Source: Pseudogemmatithrix spongiicola
GTDB taxonomy: Bacteria > Gemmatimonadota > Gemmatimonadetes > Gemmatimonadales > Gemmatimonadaceae
Length of the DNA stretch: 64,000 bases
NCBI RefSeq assembly: GCF_030623445.1
Contig: NZ_CP130613.1
Location: 2,294,001 to 2,358,000, forward strand
Direction of reading: 5' to 3'
Shown: positions 1 to 9,130 of the stretch, in pieces
How the letters are laid out: each line of letters starts with the position of its first letter
How positions within the stretch are numbered: position 1 is the first letter of the stretch
Position numbers and translations under genes: made by a program
Notes under the pieces: generated by a model
Told to the model about the DNA's origin: nothing
Databases searched by the model: none
What the model saw: the letters and a program-made list of their open reading frames with translations, nothing else

Positions 1-1538
1 CCCAGGGCCATGAAGTCACCATCGTCGAGCAGCGCGACCAGGCGGGCGGGCGCGCGTACGTGTACCGGCAGGACGGGTTCACGTTCGACGGGGGCCCGAC
101 GATCATCACCGCGCCGTGGCTGATCGACGACCTCTTCGACCTCGCCGGGAAGAAGACGTCGGACTACGTGAAGATCGTGCCGATCGATCCGTTCTATCGG
201 ATCCGATTCGAGGACGGGTCGGTGTTCACGTACAACTCCGACCGCCAGAACCTGCTCAAGCAGATCCGCGAGTTCCGCGCGGGCGACGAAGCGGGCTACC
301 TGAACTTCCTGAAGGCCAGCGAGGCCGTGTTCGATTCCGGCATGGCGCTGATCGACAAGCCCTTCGGGACCATCGGCTCGATGGCGAAGGTGCTGCCGGA
401 CCTGATCAAGCTGCGCGCCGACCGCTCGGTGGCAGGCCTCGCCTACAAGCACCTCAAGGACGACCGCCTCCGGCAGGTGTTCTCCTTCCACCCGCTGCTG
501 GTGGGTGGGAATCCGTTTCAGACTACGAGCATCTACGCGTTGATCCACCACCTCGAGCAGAAGTGGGGGGTGTGGTTCGCGATGGGCGGCACGGGCGCGC
601 TCGTGCAGGCCTTCGTGAAGCTCTTCGAGGATATCGGCGGCACGATCCGCTACTCGACGCCGGTCAATGAGATCATGGTGGACGACCGCACGGGCAAGGC
701 GACGGGCGTGCGCCTGCAGGGCGGCGAGGTCCTCGCGGCCGACACGGTGGTCAGCAACGGCGACGTGGCCTTCACGTACAAGAAGCTCATCGCGCCGAAG
801 TACCGGAAGAAGTGGACGGACGCAAAGGTCGACGGCCTCGATTACTCCATGTCGCTGTTCGTCATCTACTTCGGCACGAACCGGAAGTACGAGGACATCG
901 CGCACCATGAGATCATCATGGGCCCGCGCTATCGCGGGCTGCTCGACGACATCTTCAAGACGAAGCAGCTCTCGCCGGACTTCTCGCTGTACCTGCATCG
1001 CCCGACGGCCACCGATCCGTCGCTGGCGCCTGAGGGCTGCGACTCCTGGTACGTGCTCTCGCCCGTGCCGCACCTCGGCGGGCCCACCGACTGGGCCAAG
1101 CAGGGCCAGGCGTACCGCGACGCGATCATCCAGTACCTGGAAGAGCGCTACATGCCGGACCTCTCGAAGCACATCGTCTCGGAGCACCGGATCGATCCCG
1201 TGCATTTCCGCGACACGCTCTCGAGCCACTTGGGCTCTGCCTTCTCGGTGCAGCCGACGCTCTTCCAGAGCGCGTACTTCCGGCCGCACAACAAGAGCGA
1301 GGACATCCCAAACCTGTACTTCGCGGGAGCGGGCACGCATCCGGGCGCGGGGCTGCCGGGTGTGATATCGAGCGGCAAGATCGTCGCGGAGCTGATCGGC
1401 GAGGCACAGGACAAGTCGCGCGTGCGCGTGAAGCGCAGCGCGGAGGTGTCGGCGCCGAAGCGTGAGGCGCGTGCCGCCGCGGTGGCGAATGAGCAAGCCG
1501 GCGGCGCAGGCACGATCGCAGCCGAGGGCGCGCGCTGA
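1..1538 (+). CDS. crtI: Phytoene desaturase (CrtI family), 5' truncated
   Basis: FAD-dependent carotenoid desaturase that introduces double bonds into phytoene at the membrane. The frame is open from base 3; its first visible residues (GHEVTIVEQRDQAGGRAYVY) are the end of the N-terminal dinucleotide-binding fold, so the true start is upstream of the window. The C-terminal signature FAGAGTHPGAGLPGVISSGK (around bases 1320-1380) is the typical CrtI FAD-binding end. It is followed by about 45 Ala/Arg/Glu-rich residues that look like a non-conserved tail. The stop overlaps the crtB start (TGATG), so the two are translationally coupled. Which desaturation series it performs cannot be read from sequence. 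Confidence 0.93.
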   Translation, partial: QGHEVTIVEQRDQAGGRAYVYRQDGFTFDGGPTIITAPWLIDDLFDLAGKKTSDYVKIVPIDPFYRIRFEDGSVFTYNSDRQNLLKQIREFRAGDEAGYLNFLKASEAVFDSGMALIDKPFGTIGSMAKVLPDLIKLRADRSVAGLAYKHLKDDRLRQVFSFHPLLVGGNPFQTTSIYALIHHLEQKWGVWFAMGGTGALVQAFVKLFEDIGGTIRYSTPVNEIMVDDRTGKATGVRLQGGEVLAADTVVSNGDVAFTYKKLIAPKYRKKWTDAKVDGLDYSMSLFVIYFGTNRKYEDIAHHEIIMGPRYRGLLDDIFKTKQLSPDFSLYLHRPTATDPSLAPEGCDSWYVLSPVPHLGGPTDWAKQGQAYRDAIIQYLEERYMPDLSKHIVSEHRIDPVHFRDTLSSHLGSAFSVQPTLFQSAYFRPHNKSEDIPNLYFAGAGTHPGAGLPGVISSGKIVAELIGEAQDKSRVRVKRSAEVSAPKREARAAAVANEQAGGAGTIAAEGAR

Positions 1539-2533
1539 TGGTGCTCCCCGGCTTCCTCCGGGAGGACGACGCCGCGCTGGCGAAGAGCGACGCCCAGCAC
1601 TGCGAGTCGATCACGCGCGCGCATGCCCGCACCTTCGCGCTGGCGAGCGGCTTCCTGCCGCCGCGGAAGCGGCGCGGGGCCTTCGCGGTGTACGCGTTCT
1701 GCCGCCTGGCCGACGACATCGTCGACCGCAATCGCGGCAAGGATCCGCAGCACCTGCAGGCCGAGCTCGATGCGTATCGCGCGGGCGTGGCGGAGGCCAT
1801 CAACGGCAATCCCGACGGCCCGGTGTTCCGCGAGCTCTGGCGCTGCGTCAGCGAATACGGCGTGCCGGCGGACGTGCTCGAGGAGCTGCTCAACGGCGTC
1901 GCGCGCGACGTGCAGCCGCAGCGCTACGCGACCTGGGCGGAACTCTCGCTGTACTGCGAAGGCGTCGCGGCCTCCGTCGGCGCGATGTGCACCTACATCT
2001 TCGGCGTCAGCGGCGACGAATCCGTGCGCGAGCGCGCCATCAAGTACGCGCGCACCCTCGGCGTGGCCATGCAGGTGACGAACATCCTGCGCGACGTCGG
2101 CGAGGACGCGCGCATCGACCGCTGCTACCTGCCGGACGACGTGCTCGCCGCCTTCGGCCTGAGCGCGGAGCGCGTGCTGCACGACCCGACGATCAAGGAC
2201 GATCCGAAGTGGGTGGCGATGATGCGCCACGAGGTCGCGCGCGCGCGCGCCTTGTACCGTGCGGCATCGCCGGGCATCGCGCTGCTCGAACCCGATGCGC
2301 AGCGCTGCGCGCGGGCCTGCGCCGATGGCTACGAGGCGATCCTCGGGGCCATCGAGGCGAACGGCTACGACTCCATCACGACGCGGGCGCGTGTGGGGAA
2401 CTGGGCGCGTGCCGGGCTGCTTTGGACTATCTGGCGCTCGGGCGCGGAAGTACCGCCCGCCGAGGCGGAAGGACCGGTGATTGAATGGGGCGCGCGACAG
2501 CTCTCGCGCCCCGAGGAGATGGTGCTCGGCTGA
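1538..2533 (+). CDS. crtB: Phytoene synthase (squalene/phytoene synthase family)
   Basis: Condenses two geranylgeranyl diphosphates to phytoene, the first committed step of carotenoid synthesis. The protein has 331 residues. Both Asp-rich motifs that bind Mg-diphosphate are visible: LADDIVDRN (residues 58-65) and NILRDVGEDARID (about 184-195). Start ATG overlaps the crtI stop, and its own stop overlaps the next gene, so crtI-crtB-cruF reads as one operon. Confidence 0.95.
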   Translation: MVLPGFLREDDAALAKSDAQHCESITRAHARTFALASGFLPPRKRRGAFAVYAFCRLADDIVDRNRGKDPQHLQAELDAYRAGVAEAINGNPDGPVFRELWRCVSEYGVPADVLEELLNGVARDVQPQRYATWAELSLYCEGVAASVGAMCTYIFGVSGDESVRERAIKYARTLGVAMQVTNILRDVGEDARIDRCYLPDDVLAAFGLSAERVLHDPTIKDDPKWVAMMRHEVARARALYRAASPGIALLEPDAQRCARACADGYEAILGAIEANGYDSITTRARVGNWARAGLLWTIWRSGAEVPPAEAEGPVIEWGARQLSRPEEMVLG

Positions 2534-3456
2534 TGTCGCAGACCCGACTCGACGATTATCCGCTCGACCGCGTGGCCCAGGGATTCCTCTGGGGTCACCT
2601 GGCCTTGATCGCCTTCGCCACGGCAGCGATGGTGACCATCCTGGCCGGTGAGTTCCCGGTGTGGATGCAGGGCCCCTACACCGCCAAGGTGTACGCGCTC
2701 GGCTGGAAGTACTCCGGCCAGGTCTACATCCTGCTCGGTACGGCGGCCGTGCTGCTGCATTCGGCGCCGCGTTTCGGCTGGGGCAAGGCTCTGGCGCTGT
2801 TCGTGGTCGCCAGCGGCGTCGCGCTGCTGAGTGAATTGGGTGGCACGAACATCGGATTCCCGTTCGGGCCGTATCACTACACCGAGATGCTGGGGTATCG
2901 CATCGCCGGGGATGTGCCGTACCCGATCCCGATCTCGTGGTACTACATGCTGTACTGCTGCCTGGTGTTCTGCGCGCGGCTGATGACCACGGATGATTCG
3001 TCGGCGACGAAGTGGCGCTGGGCGCTGGTCGCGGGTGCCTTCTTGACGGCCTGGGACGTGCCGATGGAAGTGCAGATGACGAACGTGCAGCCGCCGCATT
3101 GGGTCTGGGAGCTGGAGAACTTCGCAGCCTGGGTGCCGACCTTCCTGAAGGCGCCGATCTTCTACGGCATGCCGCTGTCGAACTGGGTGGGCTGGTACAT
3201 CACCGGCGTGGTGGTGAGCCGCCTGATGCTCATGCTGGTGCCGCCGACCAAGTGGAAGGAGACCACGGCCCTGACCGCCTTCCCGCTGATCCTGTACGCG
3301 ACGAACGGCATCATGCCGATCGCGACGGTGGCCCGTCACGGCTACTGGTGGGCGGTGGTGTTTGGCGTGCTGGCGATGGGGGCCCCGCTGTGGCTGGTGC
3401 TGCGGGCCCGGAAGCGGGCTGGCGCCGCCCTTGGAGCCAATCCCGCCACCGCTTAG
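2533..3456 (+). CDS. cruF: Carotenoid hydratase-like membrane protein (CruF/DUF422 family)
   Basis: Predicted integral membrane protein of 307 residues with about seven hydrophobic segments. The stretch ELGGTNIGFPFGPYHYTEMLGYR matches the conserved core of CruF-type 1',2'-hydratases, which add water to the psi end of acyclic carotenoids. ATG at 2533 overlaps the crtB stop; an in-frame ATG at 2485 lies inside crtB and is less likely. Together with crtI and crtB it would give hydroxylated acyclic carotenoids, consistent with the orange pigments of Gemmatimonadota. The exact product is inferred. Confidence 0.8.
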   Translation: MSQTRLDDYPLDRVAQGFLWGHLALIAFATAAMVTILAGEFPVWMQGPYTAKVYALGWKYSGQVYILLGTAAVLLHSAPRFGWGKALALFVVASGVALLSELGGTNIGFPFGPYHYTEMLGYRIAGDVPYPIPISWYYMLYCCLVFCARLMTTDDSSATKWRWALVAGAFLTAWDVPMEVQMTNVQPPHWVWELENFAAWVPTFLKAPIFYGMPLSNWVGWYITGVVVSRLMLMLVPPTKWKETTALTAFPLILYATNGIMPIATVARHGYWWAVVFGVLAMGAPLWLVLRARKRAGAALGANPATA

Positions 3457-3555
3457 TTTTCAAGGCTCAGGCAGCCCCCCGCCCCGCCTCGGCGAACCTC
3501 GCCCGGGCGGGGCGGATTGCTCTGATTCGTCCCTTCCCGCAGCCGAACTCCCGTC

Positions 3556-4800
3556 ATGGAAATCCAGATCACTGCCACCAAGGCCGAGGGCGCTGAGCGC
3601 CGCCTCCAGGTGGCTGTCCCGGCCGCCCGCGTTGCCGAAGCCCGCAACAAGGCCGCCGCGCGCGTGTCCAAGCAGGTCCGCATCCCCGGCTTCCGCCCCG
3701 GCAAGGCGCCGGCCGCGATGGTCAAGAAGCAGTATGCCCAGGCGATCGACCAGGAAGCCGTGGACCAGCTCCTGCGCGAAGCCTTCGAGGCCGTCCTCGC
3801 CCAGGAGAAGCTCGACCTCGCCACGCAGCCGCACGCGCATGACGTGAAGTTCGGTGAGGACGAATCGCTCTCGTTCGAGCTGCACTGCGAAGTGCGCCCG
3901 ACGATCGAGCTCGCGAAGCTCGAGGGCTTCCGCGTGATGCGTCCGAAGTCGGACGTGACGGACGCGATGGTGCAGGAGCAGCTCGACCGCCTGCTCGAGC
4001 AGCGCGCGACGTGGACGCCGGTCGAGGGCAAGCCCGCCGAAGGCGACCTCGTGACGGTGACGCTGGCGACCGCCGAGGAGGATGGCACGATCCCCGAGGG
4101 GCGTGAGTACCGCCTCGTGATGGGCGCGGGCCAGGCGATCACGGGCATCGAGGAGCTCGTGCTCTCGATGTCGATCGGCGAGACGAAGGAGCAGCCGGTG
4201 AAGTGGCCGGAGGACTTCCCGGACGAGTCGCAGCGCGGCAAGACCAAGCCGGTGCGCGCGACGCTGACCGAGATCAAGAAGAAGTCGGTGCCGGCGCTGG
4301 ACGACGCCTTTGCCGCCGAGATGGGCGACTTCGCCTCGCTGGCGGCGCTGAAGGAGACGATCGAGAAGGACCTCGCCGAGAACCTCGTGCGCGAGGCCGA
4401 TGCGGCCGCACGCACGCAGCTGCTCGACGAGATCGTCACGGCGAACCCCTTCGACCTGCCGCCGAGCTGGGTGAAGCAGATGATCCAGGCGTACGCGGAA
4501 GCGTACCGGATCCCGCAGGAGGAGATCCTCAAGTTCGGCGACGAGATCAAGGGCATGGCGGAGCGTCAGGTGCGCCGCGACCTGATCATCGACACGCTGG
4601 CCGAGAAGCACGCGCTCGTGGCGACCGAGGCTGACGTCGATGCGAAGGTCGCCGAGGTGGCCGGCAAGCGCGGCGAGGACGTCGGCAAGACCTACGCCGC
4701 CTTGCAGAAGGCGGGGCGCCTCCGCGAGCTTGAGCGGAGCATCACCGAGGAGCGCGTGTTCGCGTGGCTCCTCGAGCGCAACACGATCGAGCAGGCCTAA
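3556..4800 (+). CDS. tig: Trigger factor, ribosome-associated chaperone
   Basis: Binds the ribosome near the exit tunnel and assists nascent chain folding; it also has a peptidyl-prolyl isomerase domain. The protein has 414 residues. The ribosome-docking signature GFRPGKAP is at residues 45-52. An FKBP-like domain follows (about 145-235), then a long charged helical C-terminal domain. It is directly upstream of clpP and clpX, the classic tig-clpP-clpX order. The 99 bases before it hold no recognisable element. Confidence 0.96.
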   Translation: MEIQITATKAEGAERRLQVAVPAARVAEARNKAAARVSKQVRIPGFRPGKAPAAMVKKQYAQAIDQEAVDQLLREAFEAVLAQEKLDLATQPHAHDVKFGEDESLSFELHCEVRPTIELAKLEGFRVMRPKSDVTDAMVQEQLDRLLEQRATWTPVEGKPAEGDLVTVTLATAEEDGTIPEGREYRLVMGAGQAITGIEELVLSMSIGETKEQPVKWPEDFPDESQRGKTKPVRATLTEIKKKSVPALDDAFAAEMGDFASLAALKETIEKDLAENLVREADAAARTQLLDEIVTANPFDLPPSWVKQMIQAYAEAYRIPQEEILKFGDEIKGMAERQVRRDLIIDTLAEKHALVATEADVDAKVAEVAGKRGEDVGKTYAALQKAGRLRELERSITEERVFAWLLERNTIEQA

Positions 4801-4824
4801 GCTCCACCACTGAGGAACCGCACC

Positions 4825-5451
4825 ATGGCGATCATCCCGAATCCGTATGTGATCGAACGCAGCAGCCGCGGCGAGCGCAGCTACGACGTGTACAGCCGCC
4901 TGCTGATGGACCGCATCATCTTCCTCGGCACGCCGGTGAACGATGACGTGGCCAACATGATCATCGCGCAGCTGCTGTTCCTCGAGGCGGACAACCCGGG
5001 CCGCGACATCCACCTGTACATCAACTCGCCGGGCGGCAGCGTGAGCTCGGGGTTGGCGATCTACGATACGATGCAGTTCCTGAAGTCGCCGGTGAACACG
5101 ATCTGCATGGGCTTGGCGGCCTCGATGGGTGCCTTCCTGCTGACGGCCGGCGCGAAGGGCAAGCGGTCGGCTCTGCCGAACTCGCGCATCATGATCCACC
5201 AGCCGTCGGGCGGCGCGTCGGGCACGGCGGCGGACATCGAGATCCAGGCGAAGGAGATCATCTATCTCCGCAGCCGGATGAACGAGCTGATGGCCAAGCA
5301 CACGGGCCGTCCGCTGGAGCAGATCGAGCGCGACGTGGACCGTGACCGGTTCATGAGCGCAGCGGAGGCGGTGCAGTACGGGTTGATCGACCAGGTGGTC
5401 GCGAGCCGTGCGGAAGCCGAGGCCGCGACGGTGCTGACGGCGACGAAGTAG
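4825..5451 (+). CDS. clpP: ATP-dependent Clp protease proteolytic subunit
   Basis: Serine peptidase that forms the double-heptamer degradation chamber used by ClpX or ClpA. The protein has 208 residues. The catalytic triad is readable: Ser100 in GLAASMGAF, His125 in IMIHQPSG and Asp174 in DVDRDRF. A short Shine-Dalgarno-like TGAGGA precedes the ATG. It follows tig by 24 bases, so co-transcription is likely. The next gene, clpX, is 187 bases away behind a strong hairpin. Confidence 0.97.
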   Translation: MAIIPNPYVIERSSRGERSYDVYSRLLMDRIIFLGTPVNDDVANMIIAQLLFLEADNPGRDIHLYINSPGGSVSSGLAIYDTMQFLKSPVNTICMGLAASMGAFLLTAGAKGKRSALPNSRIMIHQPSGGASGTAADIEIQAKEIIYLRSRMNELMAKHTGRPLEQIERDVDRDRFMSAAEAVQYGLIDQVVASRAEAEAATVLTATK

Positions 5452-5512
5452 GCCGGATTGTAACGGCCCGGGTGCTTGTGATTTTTTTCACGAGCCCCAA
5501 GGTGGTTTTCTT

Positions 5513-5551
5513 CGCGGCGTCACTGACCTAGCGTTACGTCAGGACGCCGCG
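5513..5551 (+). promoter_or_regulatory. Strong hairpin in the clpP-clpX spacer
   Basis: CGCGGCGTC and GACGCCGCG (9 bp) enclose CTGAC/GTCAG (5 bp) around a 10-base loop, with one unpaired A. No U-tract follows, so it is not a standard intrinsic terminator. A weaker hairpin with a T7 loop (about 5469-5497) precedes it. It could modulate clpX relative to clpP or protect the clpP mRNA end; this is inference. Confidence 0.5.
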
Positions 5552-5638
5552 AGCAGTCGAATGTGACCTAGGTCGCAGGTAGGCTTGGTCCGCCGACGAT
5601 ACTCGCACTGTCCCCTTCAGCCCTCCGTCCTCGTCGAA

Positions 5639-6879
<1,241 letters not shown>

Positions 6880-6883
<4 letters not shown>

Positions 6884-7545
6884 CGCCTCCCGACGAGCAG
6901 GTGCCGAGCGCGCCGGTGAAGGCGCGCGACCCGCTGCCGATTCGCAAGATCGATTATCTCGGGCCGATGGCCGCCGCCGGCGGTTGGCGGCCCGAGACGT
7001 CTTTGCCGGAGGTGGCGTTCAGCGGGCGCTCGAACGTGGGCAAGAGCTCGCTGATCAATGCCTTGGTGCGGCGGAAGGCCTTGGCGCGCGTCTCGAAGAC
7101 GCCGGGGCGCACGCGCGAGATCCATTTCTTCGGCATCAACGACGCGTTCACGCTGGTGGACCTGCCGGGCTACGGCTACGCGAAGATCTCGAAGGAGCGG
7201 CAGGCGGAGTGGCGGCCGCTGATCGAGGGCTACCTGCGCGGCGCGCCGGCGCTGCGCGGCGTGGTGCAGCTGCTCGACGTGCGCCGCGACCCGACGGATG
7301 ACGACCTGCAGATGTTCGACCTGCTGGCGGACATCGGCTTGCCGACGTTGGTCTGCGTGACGAAAGTAGACAAGCTCTCGAAGGGCGCGGCGGCGAAGCA
7401 GGTGCAGTCGCTGGCGCTGCGCTTGGGGTTGGATCCGGCGCAGGTGATCTCGTTCTCGGCGGTCAGCGGCGCGGGGCGGGATGAGCTGGCGGAGGCGGTG
7501 ATGTCGCTGGTGACCGCTGAGCCCGCTGCGGCCGACGAGGAGTAG
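6880..7545 (+). CDS. engB: Ribosome biogenesis GTPase EngB (YihA/YsxC)
   Basis: Small GTPase needed for assembly of the large ribosomal subunit. The protein has 221 residues. G1 is GRSNVGKSS (residues 49-57), G3 is DLPGYGYAK and G4 is TKVDK. The GTG start overlaps the clpX stop by four bases, indicating coupling. A dispersed repeat follows the stop. Confidence 0.95.
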
Positions 7546-7552
7546 CTACTTT

Positions 7553-7674
7553 CACCACGAAGGCACGAAGGGAGCCGCGACGCTTCCGGAGATTGGCAAA
7601 CGCGAGTTGAGCGAGGCTTCGTTCGGGTCGCGGGGCCGACAAATCGTTGCGAGATCCTTCGTGCCTTCGTGGTG
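7553..7674. repeat. Dispersed palindromic repeat family A, copy 1
   Basis: 122-bp intergenic element with perfect 19-bp terminal inverted repeats: CACCACGAAGGCACGAAGG at one end and its reverse complement at the other. Two more copies with the same ends and similar length are at 8546-8664 and 30785-30904. There is no ORF, which resembles a REP- or MITE-like unit. Confidence 0.8.
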
Positions 7675-7704
7675 ATTGCCGTTCATTGCTGAGGTAACAG
7701 CCAA

Positions 7705-8538
7705 ATGCCAAGAATCCCCCTGCAGAAGCTGCCCGCGCGCGCGACGGAGTCGATCGAGGACGCCTGGATCGCGAACCTGAGCGAGAAGCTGTCCGATGCG
7801 AGCACGGACCGTGCCCTGCTCTGCCGCGACACGCTGCTCGAGCTGGCCTACCCGCAGTACGTCGGCCGCTACGAAGCGACGATGGCGGACCTGAAGACGC
7901 CGCTGGGCACGCAGCTGGCGCTGGCGGCGCTGGACCCGCGCAACGTGACGCTGGAGCCGGAGTACTACGGCGACTGCGACCAGGCGAAGTTCCAGCGTGT
8001 CAAACCGCTGCTCTGGCTGTGGTATTCGTTCGATCGGCTGCCGATCGGCGGGCAGGCGGTGCAGCAGGGCGTGAAGCTCCGCCGCGCGCTGGCGCCGCAC
8101 ATCTTCAAGCGCGTGGGCAAGAACTTCAAGTGCTTCCAGCACGTGGAGTTCTCGTTCGGCTACAACATGGAAGTGGGCGACGACGTGGTGGTGCACCGCC
8201 ACGTGCTGCTGGACGACCGCGGCGGGATCCGGATGGGGAATCGCGTGTCGATCTCGGACTACGCGAACATCTACTCGCACACGCACAGCATCGTGGAGCA
8301 GGTGGACGTGACGAACGCGCTGACGATCCTCGACGACGACGTGCGCATCACGTACCACGCGACGGTGCTGGCCGGCGTGCACGTGCGCGAGAACGGCATG
8401 GTGGGCGCGGTGGCCGTGGCGACGAAGGACGTGCGGCCGTACCACGTGAACGTGGGGATCCCGGCCAAGTCGGTGCGCGTGAAGCCGAATGCGCCGGCGG
8501 AGCGAACGTCGCTGGCGCCAGAGCGCACGACCGAGTGA
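7705..8538 (+). CDS. Hexapeptide-repeat (left-handed beta-helix) acyltransferase
   Basis: The 277-residue protein has a C-terminal half of imperfect hexapeptide repeats typical of acetyl- and other acyl-CoA transferases (for example VEFSFGYNMEVGDDVVVHRHVLLDDRGGI and the segment ending GIPAKSVRVKP). A His in the YSHTHS segment is a plausible catalytic base. The N-terminal 130 residues are alpha-helical and not recognised. It is flanked on both sides by family A repeats, so it is probably monocistronic. The substrate is unknown; sugar or cell-envelope acylation is the usual role. Confidence 0.8.
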   Translation: MPRIPLQKLPARATESIEDAWIANLSEKLSDASTDRALLCRDTLLELAYPQYVGRYEATMADLKTPLGTQLALAALDPRNVTLEPEYYGDCDQAKFQRVKPLLWLWYSFDRLPIGGQAVQQGVKLRRALAPHIFKRVGKNFKCFQHVEFSFGYNMEVGDDVVVHRHVLLDDRGGIRMGNRVSISDYANIYSHTHSIVEQVDVTNALTILDDDVRITYHATVLAGVHVRENGMVGAVAVATKDVRPYHVNVGIPAKSVRVKPNAPAERTSLAPERTTE

Positions 8539-8545
8539 ACGGATT

Positions 8546-8664
8546 CACCACGAAGGCACGAAGGGCTAGCTGCACACGAAAGGCCCCGCAACTCCGAGAA
8601 GCTTTCCTGTCCTTGGGTTGCGGGGCCTTGAGATTCTCGTGGCTCCCTTCGTGGCTTCGTGGTG
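8546..8664. repeat. Dispersed palindromic repeat family A, copy 2
   Basis: 119 bp, starting CACCACGAAGGCACGAAGG and ending CCTTCGTGGCTTCGTGGTG. Internally GGCCCCGCAAC pairs with GTTGCGGGGCC, giving a second, central hairpin. It lies between convergent genes (acyltransferase and Nudix hydrolase), so it may also act as a bidirectional terminator. Confidence 0.8.
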
Positions 8665-8671
8665 AACGCCC

Positions 8672-9130
8672 TTAGGAAAGCGCCACGGTAAGCACGTCGT
8701 GCACCTCGGGCGTGCGCAGCAGCGCGTAGGCGTCGTCCAGGTGACGGCGCTCGTGCGGCCAGGAGTAGCGACGGCGCGCCTGTGAGATCGTGAGCCAGGC
8801 ATGCTTGTCGTGTTCTTCCCCGCGGACGATGGGCGCGTCGGGCGGGACGATGGCGGCGAAGACGGCGGCCAACTGCACGCTACCCTGCGGCACCAAGTAG
8901 AACGGGTGCATGGTCACGCTGAGCAGGCGCTCGGGCTTGAGGCCCGTCTCCTCGAAGAGTTCGCGTACGGCTGCGTCGGGCAGGGTCTCGCCCTCCATGA
9001 CCTTGCCATGGACCATCTCCCAGGAGCCGGCGCAGCGGGTGCCGGCGCGGCGACGCAGCGCGAGGGCCTGCCAGCCGCGCTCGACGGGGCGGAAGGCCAC
9101 GACGTCGATGACGCGCACTTCGATGTTCAC
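8672..9130 (-). CDS. Nudix hydrolase
   Basis: Hydrolyses nucleoside diphosphate-linked substrates. The 152-residue protein carries a complete Nudix box: G42, E48, then R56-E57-L58-x-E60-E61-x-G63-L64, exactly the GX5EX7REUXEEXGU pattern. Its ATG overlaps the stop of the upstream PilB-REC gene by four bases, so the two are coupled. The substrate cannot be assigned, although the layout resembles dATP/dihydroneopterin-triphosphate type enzymes. Confidence 0.9.
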   Translation of the reverse strand: MNIEVRVIDVVAFRPVERGWQALALRRRAGTRCAGSWEMVHGKVMEGETLPDAAVRELFEETGLKPERLLSVTMHPFYLVPQGSVQLAAVFAAIVPPDAPIVRGEEHDKHAWLTISQARRRYSWPHERRHLDDAYALLRTPEVHDVLTVALS

